A stretch of 64,000 nucleotides of DNA from Paenibacillus pectinilyticus (GCF_001700435.1 NZ_LYPC01000020.1:187678-251677); one strand, 5' to 3'; numbered from the stretch's first letter, positions 9,365 through 17,941 are shown. Notes: generated by a model from the letters alone, not told the origin. Program-made: numbers and translations.

Positions 9365-11061
9365 GCGGGCTCCGTGAAAGGCTCGGCCGCCTGCGGGGAC
9401 CTGCGGCGGCTGGGGGTACACCGCCGCCCCCGCCGGAGGCAGGGGGCGAGTGGGCGCAGCTCGGCGCCCATATTACGACGAGCCCGGCGGGCTCGTTCGT
9501 TATGCGGCGCCGTGTGTACGGCGCGGACAGCGCGCACGGCAAGTATCGGCTGCGTGAGCTAGCCGATGTTGCGCCGCAGCTGTCCAGCTTTCACGAGCAG
9601 GACGCCGTCGTCCGGCACGAAGAGCTGCTCTTCTTCGATACCGAGACAACCGGACTCGGCGTCGGCGCAGGCAATGTTCCGTTCATGGTCGGCATCGGCT
9701 ATTACACCGGCGAGCTGTTCACCGTTGAACAGCTCATGATTCGCAACCCAGCAGAGGAGCATGCGATGCTGGTGTACCTGCAAGAGCTACTTGGACGATA
9801 TACACATATCGTCTCGTATAATGGCCGAACGTTCGACTGGCCGATTTTGAAGAATCGTTTCGTCCTGAATCGGCTTAAGCTAGATGACTCCGAATTGCTT
9901 CAACTTGATCTACTATATCCGTCTAGGAGTCTGTGGCGAAATACACTGCCTTCTTGCCGATTGAGCAAGGTAGAAGAGAGCCGACTGGGCTTTGAGCGCG
10001 TAGACGATGTACCAGGGTCTATGGCGCCCGCCTTATACTTTCAATATTTAGCGGAGAAAGATCCTGCGGTTCTTGCAGGTGTATTTATTCATAATGAGCA
10101 CGATATCGTAACGTTGGCGGCGTTAACGATACACTTTGGTAAGTTATTGCAGCCAGAGATGGAAACGTTTCTAGAGCGAGAACTTGAACCTGATCTAGAG
10201 ACTAGCCTTGATTGTGGCCATGTATGTGATATTGATTCTGATATTGATTCTGAGTTTGATTCTGATTTTTGTCATGTATCATATCTTGATTCAGATTTTG
10301 ACCATGATTCTGTTCATGACCTCAATCCCTATCACATCTCTAATTTCAAGTCTGACAGCGATGTCATCACGCCAGACCTCAACCTCGACCCGGAAGAACT
10401 CTTCCGCACGGGTCTTTGGCTCGAGAAAATGGCACGTGCAGCTAAGGCGGAGCGTTATTTCAATGTTTTATATGGAAAATTAATGTCAAAAGTAGTGACC
10501 TTGCTGCCAGCTCAGCGAGAAACTGCCTTACTTCAATTAGCTGGCTATTACAAGAAATATAATCGTTACGATCGTGCTACGCTGCTCTGGAAACAAGCGA
10601 TTTTACTTAAACCTTCAAGTATTTCCCTTCAACTGGAACCGTATTTGGAACTTGCGATGTACTACGAGCACAAGGAGAAGGATTTAGATCAGGCTGTATT
10701 TTACGCGGAAGAAGCGTGGGCTAGGCTATGGCGACGACGTGCACTGCATCGGGGTGACCGGAAAATTAATGAGTTGGAGGAAGCTTGGGAGAAGCGGATG
10801 GCTCGGTTGAAAGAGAAAATACGGAAGCAAAAGTTAAGTGGGAGTGAATCACATGCTAAGAGACCCGCATCTCGCTCATTATCTCACGCTAGGTCATCTT
10901 ACGAAGCTCATCCAACTTCTCAAGCTTCTTCTAGCACTTCTCAATCTATACCTTCGTCTACTTCTGATGCCATCTCTTTCTCTGGTTCTTCTACAGCAGC
11001 TCGATCCAAACGTAACAAAAAAACAGTCAAGCCCGTTTACGTCAGTGAAGGCTTAATTTAA
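9361..11061 (+). CDS. mrfB: DnaQ/RNase H-like exonuclease with TPR region, MrfB (YprB) type
   Basis: A 566-residue protein, clearly longer than B. subtilis MrfB (about 410). The exonuclease domain spans about residues 85-265: FFDTETTGLG (DxE, near 91), SYNGRTFDWP (near 157) and NEHDIVTLAAL (near 247) supply the acidic catalytic set. Residues 280-340 are an Asp/Ser-rich stretch encoded partly by 12-bp tandem repeats. TPR-like helices follow (345-475), then a Ser-rich, basic tail (500-550). It is coupled to mrfA by ATGA overlap. Family role: nuclease partner of MrfA in crosslink repair. The first 300 bases are very GC-rich. Confidence 0.88.
   Translation: MSGLRERLGRLRGPAAAGGTPPPPPEAGGEWAQLGAHITTSPAGSFVMRRRVYGADSAHGKYRLRELADVAPQLSSFHEQDAVVRHEELLFFDTETTGLGVGAGNVPFMVGIGYYTGELFTVEQLMIRNPAEEHAMLVYLQELLGRYTHIVSYNGRTFDWPILKNRFVLNRLKLDDSELLQLDLLYPSRSLWRNTLPSCRLSKVEESRLGFERVDDVPGSMAPALYFQYLAEKDPAVLAGVFIHNEHDIVTLAALTIHFGKLLQPEMETFLERELEPDLETSLDCGHVCDIDSDIDSEFDSDFCHVSYLDSDFDHDSVHDLNPYHISNFKSDSDVITPDLNLDPEELFRTGLWLEKMARAAKAERYFNVLYGKLMSKVVTLLPAQRETALLQLAGYYKKYNRYDRATLLWKQAILLKPSSISLQLEPYLELAMYYEHKEKDLDQAVFYAEEAWARLWRRRALHRGDRKINELEEAWEKRMARLKEKIRKQKLSGSESHAKRPASRSLSHARSSYEAHPTSQASSSTSQSIPSSTSDAISFSGSSTAARSKRNKKTVKPVYVSEGLI
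10228..10263 (+). repeat. 12-bp tandem repeat, 3 copies, inside mrfB
   Basis: Copies GATATTGATTCT, GATATTGATTCT and GAGTTTGATTCT run head to tail in frame and encode DIDS/DIDS/EFDS. They sit in the Asp/Ser-rich linker between the exonuclease and TPR regions. Further degenerate GAT-rich units follow to about 10320. Confidence 0.85.
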
Positions 11062-11162
11062 TCGTTCATTTTTTCGCATATCACTTATTTCGTAGGGGCA
11101 TTGTGTTTACACGAACCGCCATTTGGTTATACAAGGTAAAAAAATGGCAAGGAGCGGTTGAT

Positions 11163-11966
11163 GTGCCTGAGCTTCCCGAAATGGAAACCTATCGTCAGCA
11201 GTTGTCGAGATTGATACAAGGCGTACCGATTACGGGAACAGACGTTACACGTCCGAAATCATTGAATATTGCGCCAGATGCTTTCGCAAACAAGCTTACA
11301 GGTAATCGGTTTGTGCGGTTGGAGCGAAGAGCGAAACATTTACTTTTCCATTTGGCTACAGGTGAAGTACTCGTCCTTCACCTGATGCTTGGTGGTTGGA
11401 TGTTTTATGGAACAGAAGAAGAGAGACCGGATCGAACGGTCCAATTTGAAATTCATTTTGGCGATAAGAAGCTATATTTCATTGGATTACGTTTAGGATA
11501 TTTACACATACATTCGCTACACGAGGTTGATCTTCTTCTCCGTAAGCTGGGCCCAGAGCCACTTGGATTGAACCTGCTCCAGTTTCAAAATGTGCTCCGC
11601 AAGAAAAAGAGGAATCTCAAAGTCTCCCTTGTTGATCAAAGTTTTCTTTCTGGTATAGGGAATTGTTACTCCGACGAAATCTGTTTTGAAGCCGGTATCC
11701 TTCCTATGAGGTCGATGACTTCACTTTCCGAAACAGAGAAAATCCAGCTCTTTCAGTCAATGCAGGCACTGCTCCGTGAGGCGATCCAAGTAGGAGGCTA
11801 CATGGAGGAACCTATATTCACAGGAGATCAGTTAACTGGGCAATATAATCCGAGATGCCGCGTTTATGATCGCAAAGATGAGCCTTGTTTGCGTTGTGGA
11901 CTTCCTATTATTCAAATTGAGATATCAAGTCGTAAGTGCTTTTATTGTGCCCATTGTCAAAAGTGA
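11163..11966 (+). CDS. Fpg/Nei-family DNA glycosylase-lyase
   Basis: A 267-residue base-excision repair enzyme of the formamidopyrimidine glycosylase fold. After the initiator it reads PELPEMETYRQQL, giving the catalytic Pro and Glu. A conserved Lys is in RRAKHLLF, the H2TH helix is visible as DQSFLSGIGNCYSDE, and a C-terminal zinc finger has C-x2-C and C-x2-C pairs. The start is GTG at 11163, 8 bases after AAGGAG; the frame is open back to 11103. Positions of the Fpg Met/Arg/Phe lesion-reading triad look altered (HLMLGG, GLRLGYLH), so it may be a divergent paralogue rather than the housekeeping MutM. It ends 15 bases before nfo. Confidence 0.87.
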   Translation: MPELPEMETYRQQLSRLIQGVPITGTDVTRPKSLNIAPDAFANKLTGNRFVRLERRAKHLLFHLATGEVLVLHLMLGGWMFYGTEEERPDRTVQFEIHFGDKKLYFIGLRLGYLHIHSLHEVDLLLRKLGPEPLGLNLLQFQNVLRKKKRNLKVSLVDQSFLSGIGNCYSDEICFEAGILPMRSMTSLSETEKIQLFQSMQALLREAIQVGGYMEEPIFTGDQLTGQYNPRCRVYDRKDEPCLRCGLPIIQIEISSRKCFYCAHCQK

Positions 11967-11981
11967 AAGGTCGGATGGAAC

Positions 11982-12842
11982 ATGTTTATCGGTGCCCATG
12001 TAAGTACAAGAGGGGGCTATGTCAACGCAGCCAAAACGGCCCTGTCAATGGGAGCGAACGCCTTTCAATATTTTCCGATGAATCCTCGAAGCCTCGCGAC
12101 GAAAGTGGTCAACCCAAAAGATACAAGCGCTTGCGCACAATTATGTAAGGAGAATGGCATTCTTTCCATTGGACATGCCCCTTATGCGTTGAATCCTGCC
12201 GTGGATGAAACGGAACGTGAGTTGATGGTGAACCTGCTGAAAAATGGCTTGGACATTACAAATGCCTGCGGTTCGATTGGACTTGTGGTGCATTTTGGCA
12301 AATATACAGGAATAGAACCATTACAAGGTTACAAAAATATAATACAATGTTTGAATAGCGCTACGGCGAGTTATACGGGAGCTTCTTTGATTTTGCTCGA
12401 AAATCAAGCTGGAGAAGGATCTCAACTAGGACTAACGATGGAAGAAATGGTACAGGTTCGTAAATTATGCGAAAGGCCGGATAAGATCGGCTTTTGTTTG
12501 GATACCTGTCACGCATTTGCAAGTCGTCTGTGGCAAGGGTCAGACTGGTTTGAATTAGAGACCAGGGGGGCGCAACTAGACTATTTGCCCCATTTGAAGG
12601 CCGTGCATCTGAATGATTCCGTGCATCCTTTGGGATCACGCCGCGATCGGCATGCTAATATAGGTGCTGGCCATATCACCTTAGCCCAATTTCAAGAACT
12701 GCTGGCTTCCCCCTTTTTGCAGGACATTCCGATCGTTCTTGAGACGGGAACGGGGACGGATGGCACACATCGGGAAGAGATTAGACTCGTCAATTCGCTG
12801 CTGGAAAGGAAATGTGAGGATGATTCATGTATACTTAGATGA
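11982..12842 (+). CDS. nfo: Endonuclease IV (AP endonuclease)
   Basis: A 286-residue TIM-barrel, three-metal AP endonuclease that cuts 5' to abasic sites. Family motifs run in order: GAHVSTRGGYVNA, HAPYALNP, LLENQAGEGSQLG, GFCLDTCHAFASR, HLNDSVHPLGSRRDRHANIG and ETGTG, covering the His, Asp and Glu metal ligands. It follows a glycosylase gene directly, so the two steps of base-excision repair are encoded side by side. Its 3' end overlaps the next gene by 23 bases. Confidence 0.96.
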   Translation: MFIGAHVSTRGGYVNAAKTALSMGANAFQYFPMNPRSLATKVVNPKDTSACAQLCKENGILSIGHAPYALNPAVDETERELMVNLLKNGLDITNACGSIGLVVHFGKYTGIEPLQGYKNIIQCLNSATASYTGASLILLENQAGEGSQLGLTMEEMVQVRKLCERPDKIGFCLDTCHAFASRLWQGSDWFELETRGAQLDYLPHLKAVHLNDSVHPLGSRRDRHANIGAGHITLAQFQELLASPFLQDIPIVLETGTGTDGTHREEIRLVNSLLERKCEDDSCILR

Positions 12843-13173
12843 TTCGCGTCCTTGTCCACAAGGATTCGTCTTAGCCAAAGATGCCAAAGAATGCATCACG
12901 TTACTCGAAGAATGTGAGGTTGACATTTTATCTCTAGATCATGATTTGGGCTGGATGTCGAAGCAGACGGGGATGGATGTTGTCATTTGGTTGATTCAGC
13001 ATCGCAAATTTCCTAGAACAATTTATATTCATACTTCAAGCCCTTCTGCTTGCACGCAGATGTATCAAATGCTTGGTACCGTTAAGCCTGATCGTATGGG
13101 GCTATTTGCACATCGGATGCCAGAGGAAGTATTATTAGGCGTCGCACAAGGAACATATCCAAGTAAACCGTAA
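12820..13173 (+). CDS. Cyclic-phosphate-processing receiver-domain (cREC) protein
   Basis: A 117-residue stand-alone domain. MIHVYLDDSRPCPQGF at the start and SLDHDLG in the middle match the receiver-like family annotated as cyclic-phosphate processing, predicted by comparative genomics to act on cyclic phosphate ends or nucleotides rather than to take part in two-component signalling. The start is ATG at 12820, inside nfo; the frame is open to 12739 but the upstream part lies within conserved nfo sequence. Tight overlap with nfo suggests co-translation and a role in nucleic-acid end processing. The biochemical role is inferred, not shown. Confidence 0.75.
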   Translation: MIHVYLDDSRPCPQGFVLAKDAKECITLLEECEVDILSLDHDLGWMSKQTGMDVVIWLIQHRKFPRTIYIHTSSPSACTQMYQMLGTVKPDRMGLFAHRMPEEVLLGVAQGTYPSKP

Positions 13174-13192
13174 TGTGAAAGGAAATGAACTT

Positions 13193-13966
13193 ATGATCCA
13201 TTTATCTGGTATACATTTTATACGTGGGGAACGCCATATTTTAAAAGATGTGAATGTACATATCGAATCCGGTGAACACTGGGTATTGCTGGGACGTAAT
13301 GGCTCAGGTAAAACAACACTGCTAGAGCTGATGAATGCCTATGAATTTCCAAGCCGAGGGACAGTTGATGTCCTAGGTAATCGCTATGGCCAGTGTGATG
13401 TTCGTGAAGTTCGCAAGCAAATCGGCTACATTTCACAATCGCTTTTTGAAAAATTGAGCTTAATTGACCCAGTTCTCGAGGTAGTAGCTACGGGTGAATA
13501 TGCCTATCTCCGCTTTTATCAAGAGATCCCGCAGGAAGTGAAGGATCGGGCACTCGAGATGCTGAAGCGTGTTCGCATTCCACATCTTGCTGATCAGCCA
13601 TTAGGCAGTCTTTCCCAAGGAGAACGCAAAAAAGTCATGCTTGCCAGGTCATTAATGAGTAATCCATCGATTCTAATTATGGACGAGCCTGCAGCAGGAC
13701 TTGATTTATATGAGCGCGAGCGGTTTTTAGCGGATGTTAACGACCTAAGTAAACAAGATGTAACGGTTGTATATGTCACACATCACATTGAAGAAATTAT
13801 TCCTCTATTTACGCATGTTGCGATTATCGAGCAAGGTGAGTTAATTGCTGCTGGACGCAAGGAAGATGTGTTAACACCAGCCAATATTCGTCAAGCTTTC
13901 GGAATTGATATTACCTTAGAATGGTTCCAAGATCGTCCGTGGATCAAAGTTATTGAGGATAAATAG
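13193..13966 (+). CDS. Lone ABC-type ATP-binding protein (YlmA-like)
   Basis: A 257-residue single ABC ATPase. Walker A is GRNGSGKTT near residue 37, the signature is LSQGERKK (a variant of LSGGQ), and Walker B is LIMDEPAAGLD, followed by THHIEE. No permease or binding protein is nearby. The sequence resembles B. subtilis YlmA and the ModF-like group of orphan ATPases. ATG at 13193 is chosen because AAAGGA precedes it; a GTG at 13175 is also in frame. The gene starts 19 bases after the cREC gene. Substrate unknown. Confidence 0.85.
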   Translation: MIHLSGIHFIRGERHILKDVNVHIESGEHWVLLGRNGSGKTTLLELMNAYEFPSRGTVDVLGNRYGQCDVREVRKQIGYISQSLFEKLSLIDPVLEVVATGEYAYLRFYQEIPQEVKDRALEMLKRVRIPHLADQPLGSLSQGERKKVMLARSLMSNPSILIMDEPAAGLDLYERERFLADVNDLSKQDVTVVYVTHHIEEIIPLFTHVAIIEQGELIAAGRKEDVLTPANIRQAFGIDITLEWFQDRPWIKVIEDK

Positions 13967-14016
13967 ATCAAATGCAGTAAGTGTATAAGAATGTAAATGA
14001 CCTAAAGGATGCGGCT

Positions 14017-15054
14017 ATGACACAATTAACGACCTATATTGGGACCTCAAATCATGGGTTCGCGCAATATGCGCAAGATGAACTGCGCAAGTTATTTCCA
14101 CAAACCAAATTCACGTTACTGGTGCCAACAGAAGTTTTTTATTTCCAAGTTCCAAATGAAGGTACTGAAGTGATATCGACGATTCAAGAAAATGAGCCCA
14201 TCTTCTTGCGACATGTTCAGCCTGTCCATCAAGAATGGGATCTTAGCCGCACGGATGCAGACATTGCGCACTTAGCGTCGTGGCTGCGTGAAGCCTATGC
14301 TTCTGGTTTATTTAATTACGGAGAGAAAATTGCAACACAAATTCGCAAAGAAGAGCGGGCCGATGTGCCTTATGCGCCATTTTCGATTAAAGCTGCGCTG
14401 GATGAAATTCTCGTGGCGGAATGTGGTGCAGAACCGGTCGTTAGATACGCGGATCATATCATTTCGGTGTATATCAGTGCGAAAAAGCTGTACATCGGTA
14501 TATCGAAACCACAGGACAACTTGTCAGATTGGTCTGGCGGCGCCATTCGTTTCATGAAAGAAGAGGACCAAATCTCACGAGCGAAATTTAAGCTTTTGGA
14601 AGCAGAGCAGCGTTTCGGAATCGATTTTAGTATTGCTCGCAAAGCAATTGATATTGGAGCTGCGCCTGGCGGATGGACGTCTTTGCTCTTGGAGCGAGGT
14701 TTGAAAGTAACGGCGATTGATCCCGCTGCGATGAATCCTCGACTACTCGGTAATCCGCTGCTTACATTCCTGAAGAAAAATGCCAGTGATGTGAAGCTTC
14801 GTGAAAATGAATTCGATTTACTCGTCTGTGATATGAGCTGGGATCCACGCCAGATGGGGCGGCTTGTCGCTGATCAGCTGTTCGCCTTACAAAGTGGAGG
14901 GACTGCGATCATCACGGTGAAACTTATGCATAAGAAACCGTTCCAAACTGTACGCGATATTTTGCGCATATTTGAAGATTCATTGCACCTCTTGAAAGCG
15001 AAGCAGTTGTTTCACAATCGAGAAGAACTAACATTGTATCTACAGAAGATATAA
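14017..15054 (+). CDS. SAM-dependent methyltransferase, RlmM/FtsJ-like
   Basis: About 345 residues. The C-terminal half is an FtsJ-type Rossmann methyltransferase: DIGAAPGGWTSLLLERG near residue 212 binds SAM, followed by DLLVCDMSWDP and VKLMHKK, which fit the K-D-K-E catalytic set of ribose 2'-O-methyltransferases. The N-terminal half could be a THUMP-like RNA-binding region, as in RlmM, which methylates 23S rRNA. ATG at 14017 follows AAAGGA; GTG at 13981 is the longer alternative. The RNA target is not known. Confidence 0.82.
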   Translation: MTQLTTYIGTSNHGFAQYAQDELRKLFPQTKFTLLVPTEVFYFQVPNEGTEVISTIQENEPIFLRHVQPVHQEWDLSRTDADIAHLASWLREAYASGLFNYGEKIATQIRKEERADVPYAPFSIKAALDEILVAECGAEPVVRYADHIISVYISAKKLYIGISKPQDNLSDWSGGAIRFMKEEDQISRAKFKLLEAEQRFGIDFSIARKAIDIGAAPGGWTSLLLERGLKVTAIDPAAMNPRLLGNPLLTFLKKNASDVKLRENEFDLLVCDMSWDPRQMGRLVADQLFALQSGGTAIITVKLMHKKPFQTVRDILRIFEDSLHLLKAKQLFHNREELTLYLQKI

Positions 15055-15070
15055 TTACTGGAAAAATAAC

Positions 15071-15099
15071 TAGATTTTCCAATCTCCCTCCCTTATAAT
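15071..15099 (+). promoter_or_regulatory. Possible promoter of the kinase gene
   Basis: A perfect TATAAT lies at 15094-15099 with a weak -35 (TAGATT) 17 bases upstream. It is in the short gap before the kinase gene, and the -35 is poor, so this is tentative. Confidence 0.4.
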
Positions 15100-15143
15100 C
15101 AAGAGCATTATGGCTTGTGATAAGAGGGGGTTTTTGGATTATT

Positions 15144-16784
15144 GTGAATCAAACAGTCAAGTGGCAAGATGTAATTGTAGGCGATAGATATCAACTTAAG
15201 TCCTTGCTTGGGCAAGGTGGCATGAGTCAGGTTTATCTTGCGGAGGATCAGAAGCTGAAAGGCAAACGTTGGGCAGTGAAAGCCTGCACATGCACGGATT
15301 CTGATAAGGCTTCGTTCATGGAGGAAGCTGAAATGCTGGCCAAACTTGGGCATGCGCAACTGCCGCAGTTGGTGGATTATTTTATAAATAATGATGGCAT
15401 TGGTTATCTAGTTATGGATTATATTGAAGGGCCAACCCTTCAGGATATGTTCGACAAGCAACATTGCGAAATACCGATTGGACAAATTGTACAAATCGCT
15501 TTTCAATTACTTGATATTTTCCATTATCTCCATACGTTTCGGCCCCGACCCATTATTTACCGCGATCTCAAACCTTCAAATGTCATGCTCAATGAACACC
15601 ATCAAGTTCGCTTAATCGATTTCGGCGTCGCAAGACAGTTCAAACAAGGTCAAGCCTCGGATACGATGCAAATGGGGACTATCGGATTTGCTGCACCTGA
15701 ACAGTATTTGGGACAACAAACAGATGCGCGAACCGATCTATATACACTTGGATCCATGTTGTATTATTTATTGTCCGGCGGTCACTATGCCTATATCTCA
15801 CAAAAGCCATTAGAGCTTATCAATGAGAAACTCTCAAAACCATTAACGGCCATTATTCATGTATTGCTTCAAGAAGACCCGCAGAACCGTTTTCAATCCG
15901 CATTAGAAGTAAAGCTGAGACTACGTTCTTTGTACCCCGAAACATGGACTTCTAAGGGGGAATCGCAGCCTTTGTCATTGACATCCCCCGCCATATCTGA
16001 CCAATTGATCGTGATTGGTGGATTATTCGCAGGTGTTGGGGCAACTTTTACAGGCATATCCTTAGCACGCATTCTCCATGCCCTCCATATCCCACATGCT
16101 TACGTTGAGCAACCGACCATAGAGCCTGATCTATATATGCGGCTATACGGTGAGCGACATGCCCCGAACTCGTACGTGTTTCCATCGGCGCTCGTTCATG
16201 ACGCCTCCACATCTTCTCCAACTCCATGGAACAACGGTTTCACGACTTGGGTACCGATTCATCCTGATGGATTTCAAGGCACATGGCACGCTTCAGATTC
16301 GTTCAAATTGCTGCACATGATCAAAAAGCCGATCGTCCTGTGGGACGTATCGACTCAGTGGGAGCACCCTGCTGTGCAGGAGCTTTGTCATAGCGCAGAC
16401 GCGATTATCGTGGTGATCGATAGCTTGCCTGGGAAATGTGACCGACCTAGCTCGCGCAGACATTTGCAGTTATTTGAAACGCACCAGCTGCGGGGCAAGA
16501 AAGTGCATTATATCGCGAATGGACCAACGCCGACACAGTTTCGAAGAGAATGGCAAGAATCCCTTCCTTCCATGCCTACCTGTACAATGCCTGAAATTCC
16601 TAGAGCCAATGTGAAGCAAGCCATAATTAAAGGCGAATGTATCCAGGATCAGCCCTTGATCTTGAAAGCTTTATTTGAGGCTGCTCAACCCATCCTACGT
16701 GAAATCCTCCCTGAGATGACCGATAACCCACTTCATCAACATACAAAGAAAACATGGTTTTCTCGGTTTAATAAGCGTGCTTAG
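15144..16784 (+). CDS. Cytosolic Ser/Thr protein kinase with degenerate MinD/CpaE-like C-terminal domain
   Basis: About 546 residues. Residues 10-260 are a Hanks-type kinase: glycine loop GQGGMSQVYL, WAVKA with the ATP-contacting Lys, YRDLKPSNV (HRD changed to YRD), DFGVAR, and GTIGFAAPEQY. No membrane segment or PASTA repeat follows. From about residue 288 there is a second domain with GGLFAGVGATFTGISLAR, which looks like a MinD/ParA/CpaE P-loop that has lost its Lys. GTG at 15144 is the chosen start, 13 bases after AGGGGG; GTG at 15117 precedes that site. The 3' end overlaps tspO tail to tail by 17 bases. The Tad operon 1.4 kb downstream encodes both a CpaE and an FHA protein, so a regulatory link is likely but inferred. 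Confidence 0.85.
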   Translation: MNQTVKWQDVIVGDRYQLKSLLGQGGMSQVYLAEDQKLKGKRWAVKACTCTDSDKASFMEEAEMLAKLGHAQLPQLVDYFINNDGIGYLVMDYIEGPTLQDMFDKQHCEIPIGQIVQIAFQLLDIFHYLHTFRPRPIIYRDLKPSNVMLNEHHQVRLIDFGVARQFKQGQASDTMQMGTIGFAAPEQYLGQQTDARTDLYTLGSMLYYLLSGGHYAYISQKPLELINEKLSKPLTAIIHVLLQEDPQNRFQSALEVKLRLRSLYPETWTSKGESQPLSLTSPAISDQLIVIGGLFAGVGATFTGISLARILHALHIPHAYVEQPTIEPDLYMRLYGERHAPNSYVFPSALVHDASTSSPTPWNNGFTTWVPIHPDGFQGTWHASDSFKLLHMIKKPIVLWDVSTQWEHPAVQELCHSADAIIVVIDSLPGKCDRPSSRRHLQLFETHQLRGKKVHYIANGPTPTQFRREWQESLPSMPTCTMPEIPRANVKQAIIKGECIQDQPLILKALFEAAQPILREILPEMTDNPLHQHTKKTWFSRFNKRA

Positions 16785-17250
16785 CCGTTTTATTTAATTG
16801 ATAAATGGTCCATGCTAATAAGGTTGCGAAACATGACCACAATAAATAGGGAATTAATAACCATGCTGCTAATTTTGAATAAGGAATTGTCGCATAAATT
16901 AACAGGAATGTCGTGAGTGCCACGATGGCAGTGTCAAGGAAAGCTAATTGTAAATTTTTCAACTTGAATTCGAAAAAAGTAAAGGCTTGATTGGCTAAAT
17001 AGTTGATTAATAAAATCAAGACATAGCTGTTAGTCATCTCTTGGAATCCATCCGTTTTCGTGTAAACGATGGCGACCGACGCAGAAATAAGCGCATATAG
17101 GATGGCCCAAGCGATTCCGAACAATTTGGCGGGGGGATTCCAACTTGGTTTTTTCAGAGTGGCGTAATAAGGAAGGTCCGTTGGGAATAGCACGCCGGAG
17201 ATTGAGAAGAGTGCGTATGTAATCAGGAACACGATGATAAACGTAAACAC
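16768..17250 (-). CDS. TspO/MBR family membrane protein
   Basis: About 160 residues with five hydrophobic segments. KKPSWNPPAKLFGIAWAILY is the family signature of TspO, which binds porphyrins and other hydrophobic ligands. The start is GTG at 17250, 8 bases after GGAGGT; the TTG at 17256 is too close to that site. It is encoded opposite to its neighbours and overlaps the kinase 3' end by 17 bases, so sense transcripts from the two genes collide. Confidence 0.9.
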   Translation of the reverse strand: MFTFIIVFLITYALFSISGVLFPTDLPYYATLKKPSWNPPAKLFGIAWAILYALISASVAIVYTKTDGFQEMTNSYVLILLINYLANQAFTFFEFKLKNLQLAFLDTAIVALTTFLLIYATIPYSKLAAWLLIPYLLWSCFATLLAWTIYQLNKTAKHAY

Positions 17251-17383
17251 ATGCAAACACCTCCAAATGGTTTGTTAAGCTTGTATTACTATATTACACA
17301 CGTGGTAGAAGTTATAACCAAATACAGTCAAAAGTGTGGTATGATGAGTCATATTTTGTAAGAGATAAGAGGGGGAAACAGGC

Positions 17384-17896
17384 ATGGAGCCGCGCTATTC
17401 TAGAGAATCCAGATGTTTCAAAACATCGCGTATTTTTCCAACAGACGTAAACAATCATAATACACTGTTTGGCGGGAAGCTGATGTCCTATATTGACGAC
17501 ATTGCTTCTATTGCTGCCCATAAACATTGTCGGAGATCGGTTGTGACCGCTTCAACGGATTCTGTTGACTTTTTGTATCCTATTCATACGTCCGATTCTG
17601 TTTGTTTAGAGTCTTTCGTTACGTGGACAGGCAAAAGCTCGATGGAAGTTTTCGTCAAGGTCGTTACGGAGGATCTGAAAACAGGCGTTAGAAAAATCGC
17701 CGCGACTTCTTTCTTAACATTTGTTGCTCTAGACGAAAATAAGGTGCCTGTGGAAGTACCGGATGTGATCCCGGAGACAGAAGAGGAGAAGAAACTGCAT
17801 GAATCCGCGCCACAGCGCGCAGAGATGAGGCGTATTCGCCGAGTGGAAAGTAAAAAGCTTGCTAGTTTCTTCACGATGAAATATCCGTGGGAATGA
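17384..17896 (+). CDS. Acyl-CoA thioesterase (hotdog fold, YkhA-like), copy 1
   Basis: A 170-residue hotdog protein predicted to hydrolyse acyl-CoA. The core NNHNTLFGGKLMSYIDDIA, followed by the HKHCRRSVVTAS segment and the EVFVKV strand, is the YkhA-type signature. A strong AGAGGGGG site precedes the ATG. A TGGTATGAT extended -10 lies at 17338-17345. A paralogue with the same plan is at 45912-46385; the tails after the hotdog core differ. Confidence 0.9.
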   Translation: MEPRYSRESRCFKTSRIFPTDVNNHNTLFGGKLMSYIDDIASIAAHKHCRRSVVTASTDSVDFLYPIHTSDSVCLESFVTWTGKSSMEVFVKVVTEDLKTGVRKIAATSFLTFVALDENKVPVEVPDVIPETEEEKKLHESAPQRAEMRRIRRVESKKLASFFTMKYPWE

Positions 17897-17913
17897 GAAA
17901 AATGCAAAAAGGA

Positions 17914-17941
17914 TTGATTTATCAGACAAATGTGGTACAAT
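17914..17941 (+). promoter_or_regulatory. Sigma-A-like promoter of the Tad operon leader
   Basis: TTGATT (17914-17919), a 16-base spacer and TACAAT (17936-17941). Transcription would start near 17948, about 22 bases before the large hairpin at 17970. It is the only good promoter seen between the thioesterase and cpaE. Confidence 0.65.

Noticed and set aside
9226..9562. Open frames on both strands at the mrfA/mrfB junction
   Set aside because: Same cause: a GC-rich island. The translations are Arg/Pro/Ala-rich, while the overlapping mrfA and mrfB frames are conserved.
7076..11061. Helicase-nuclease pair as a phage-defence system
   Set aside because: Motifs and order match the housekeeping MrfA-MrfB repair pair, and the neighbours are base-excision repair genes, not defence genes.
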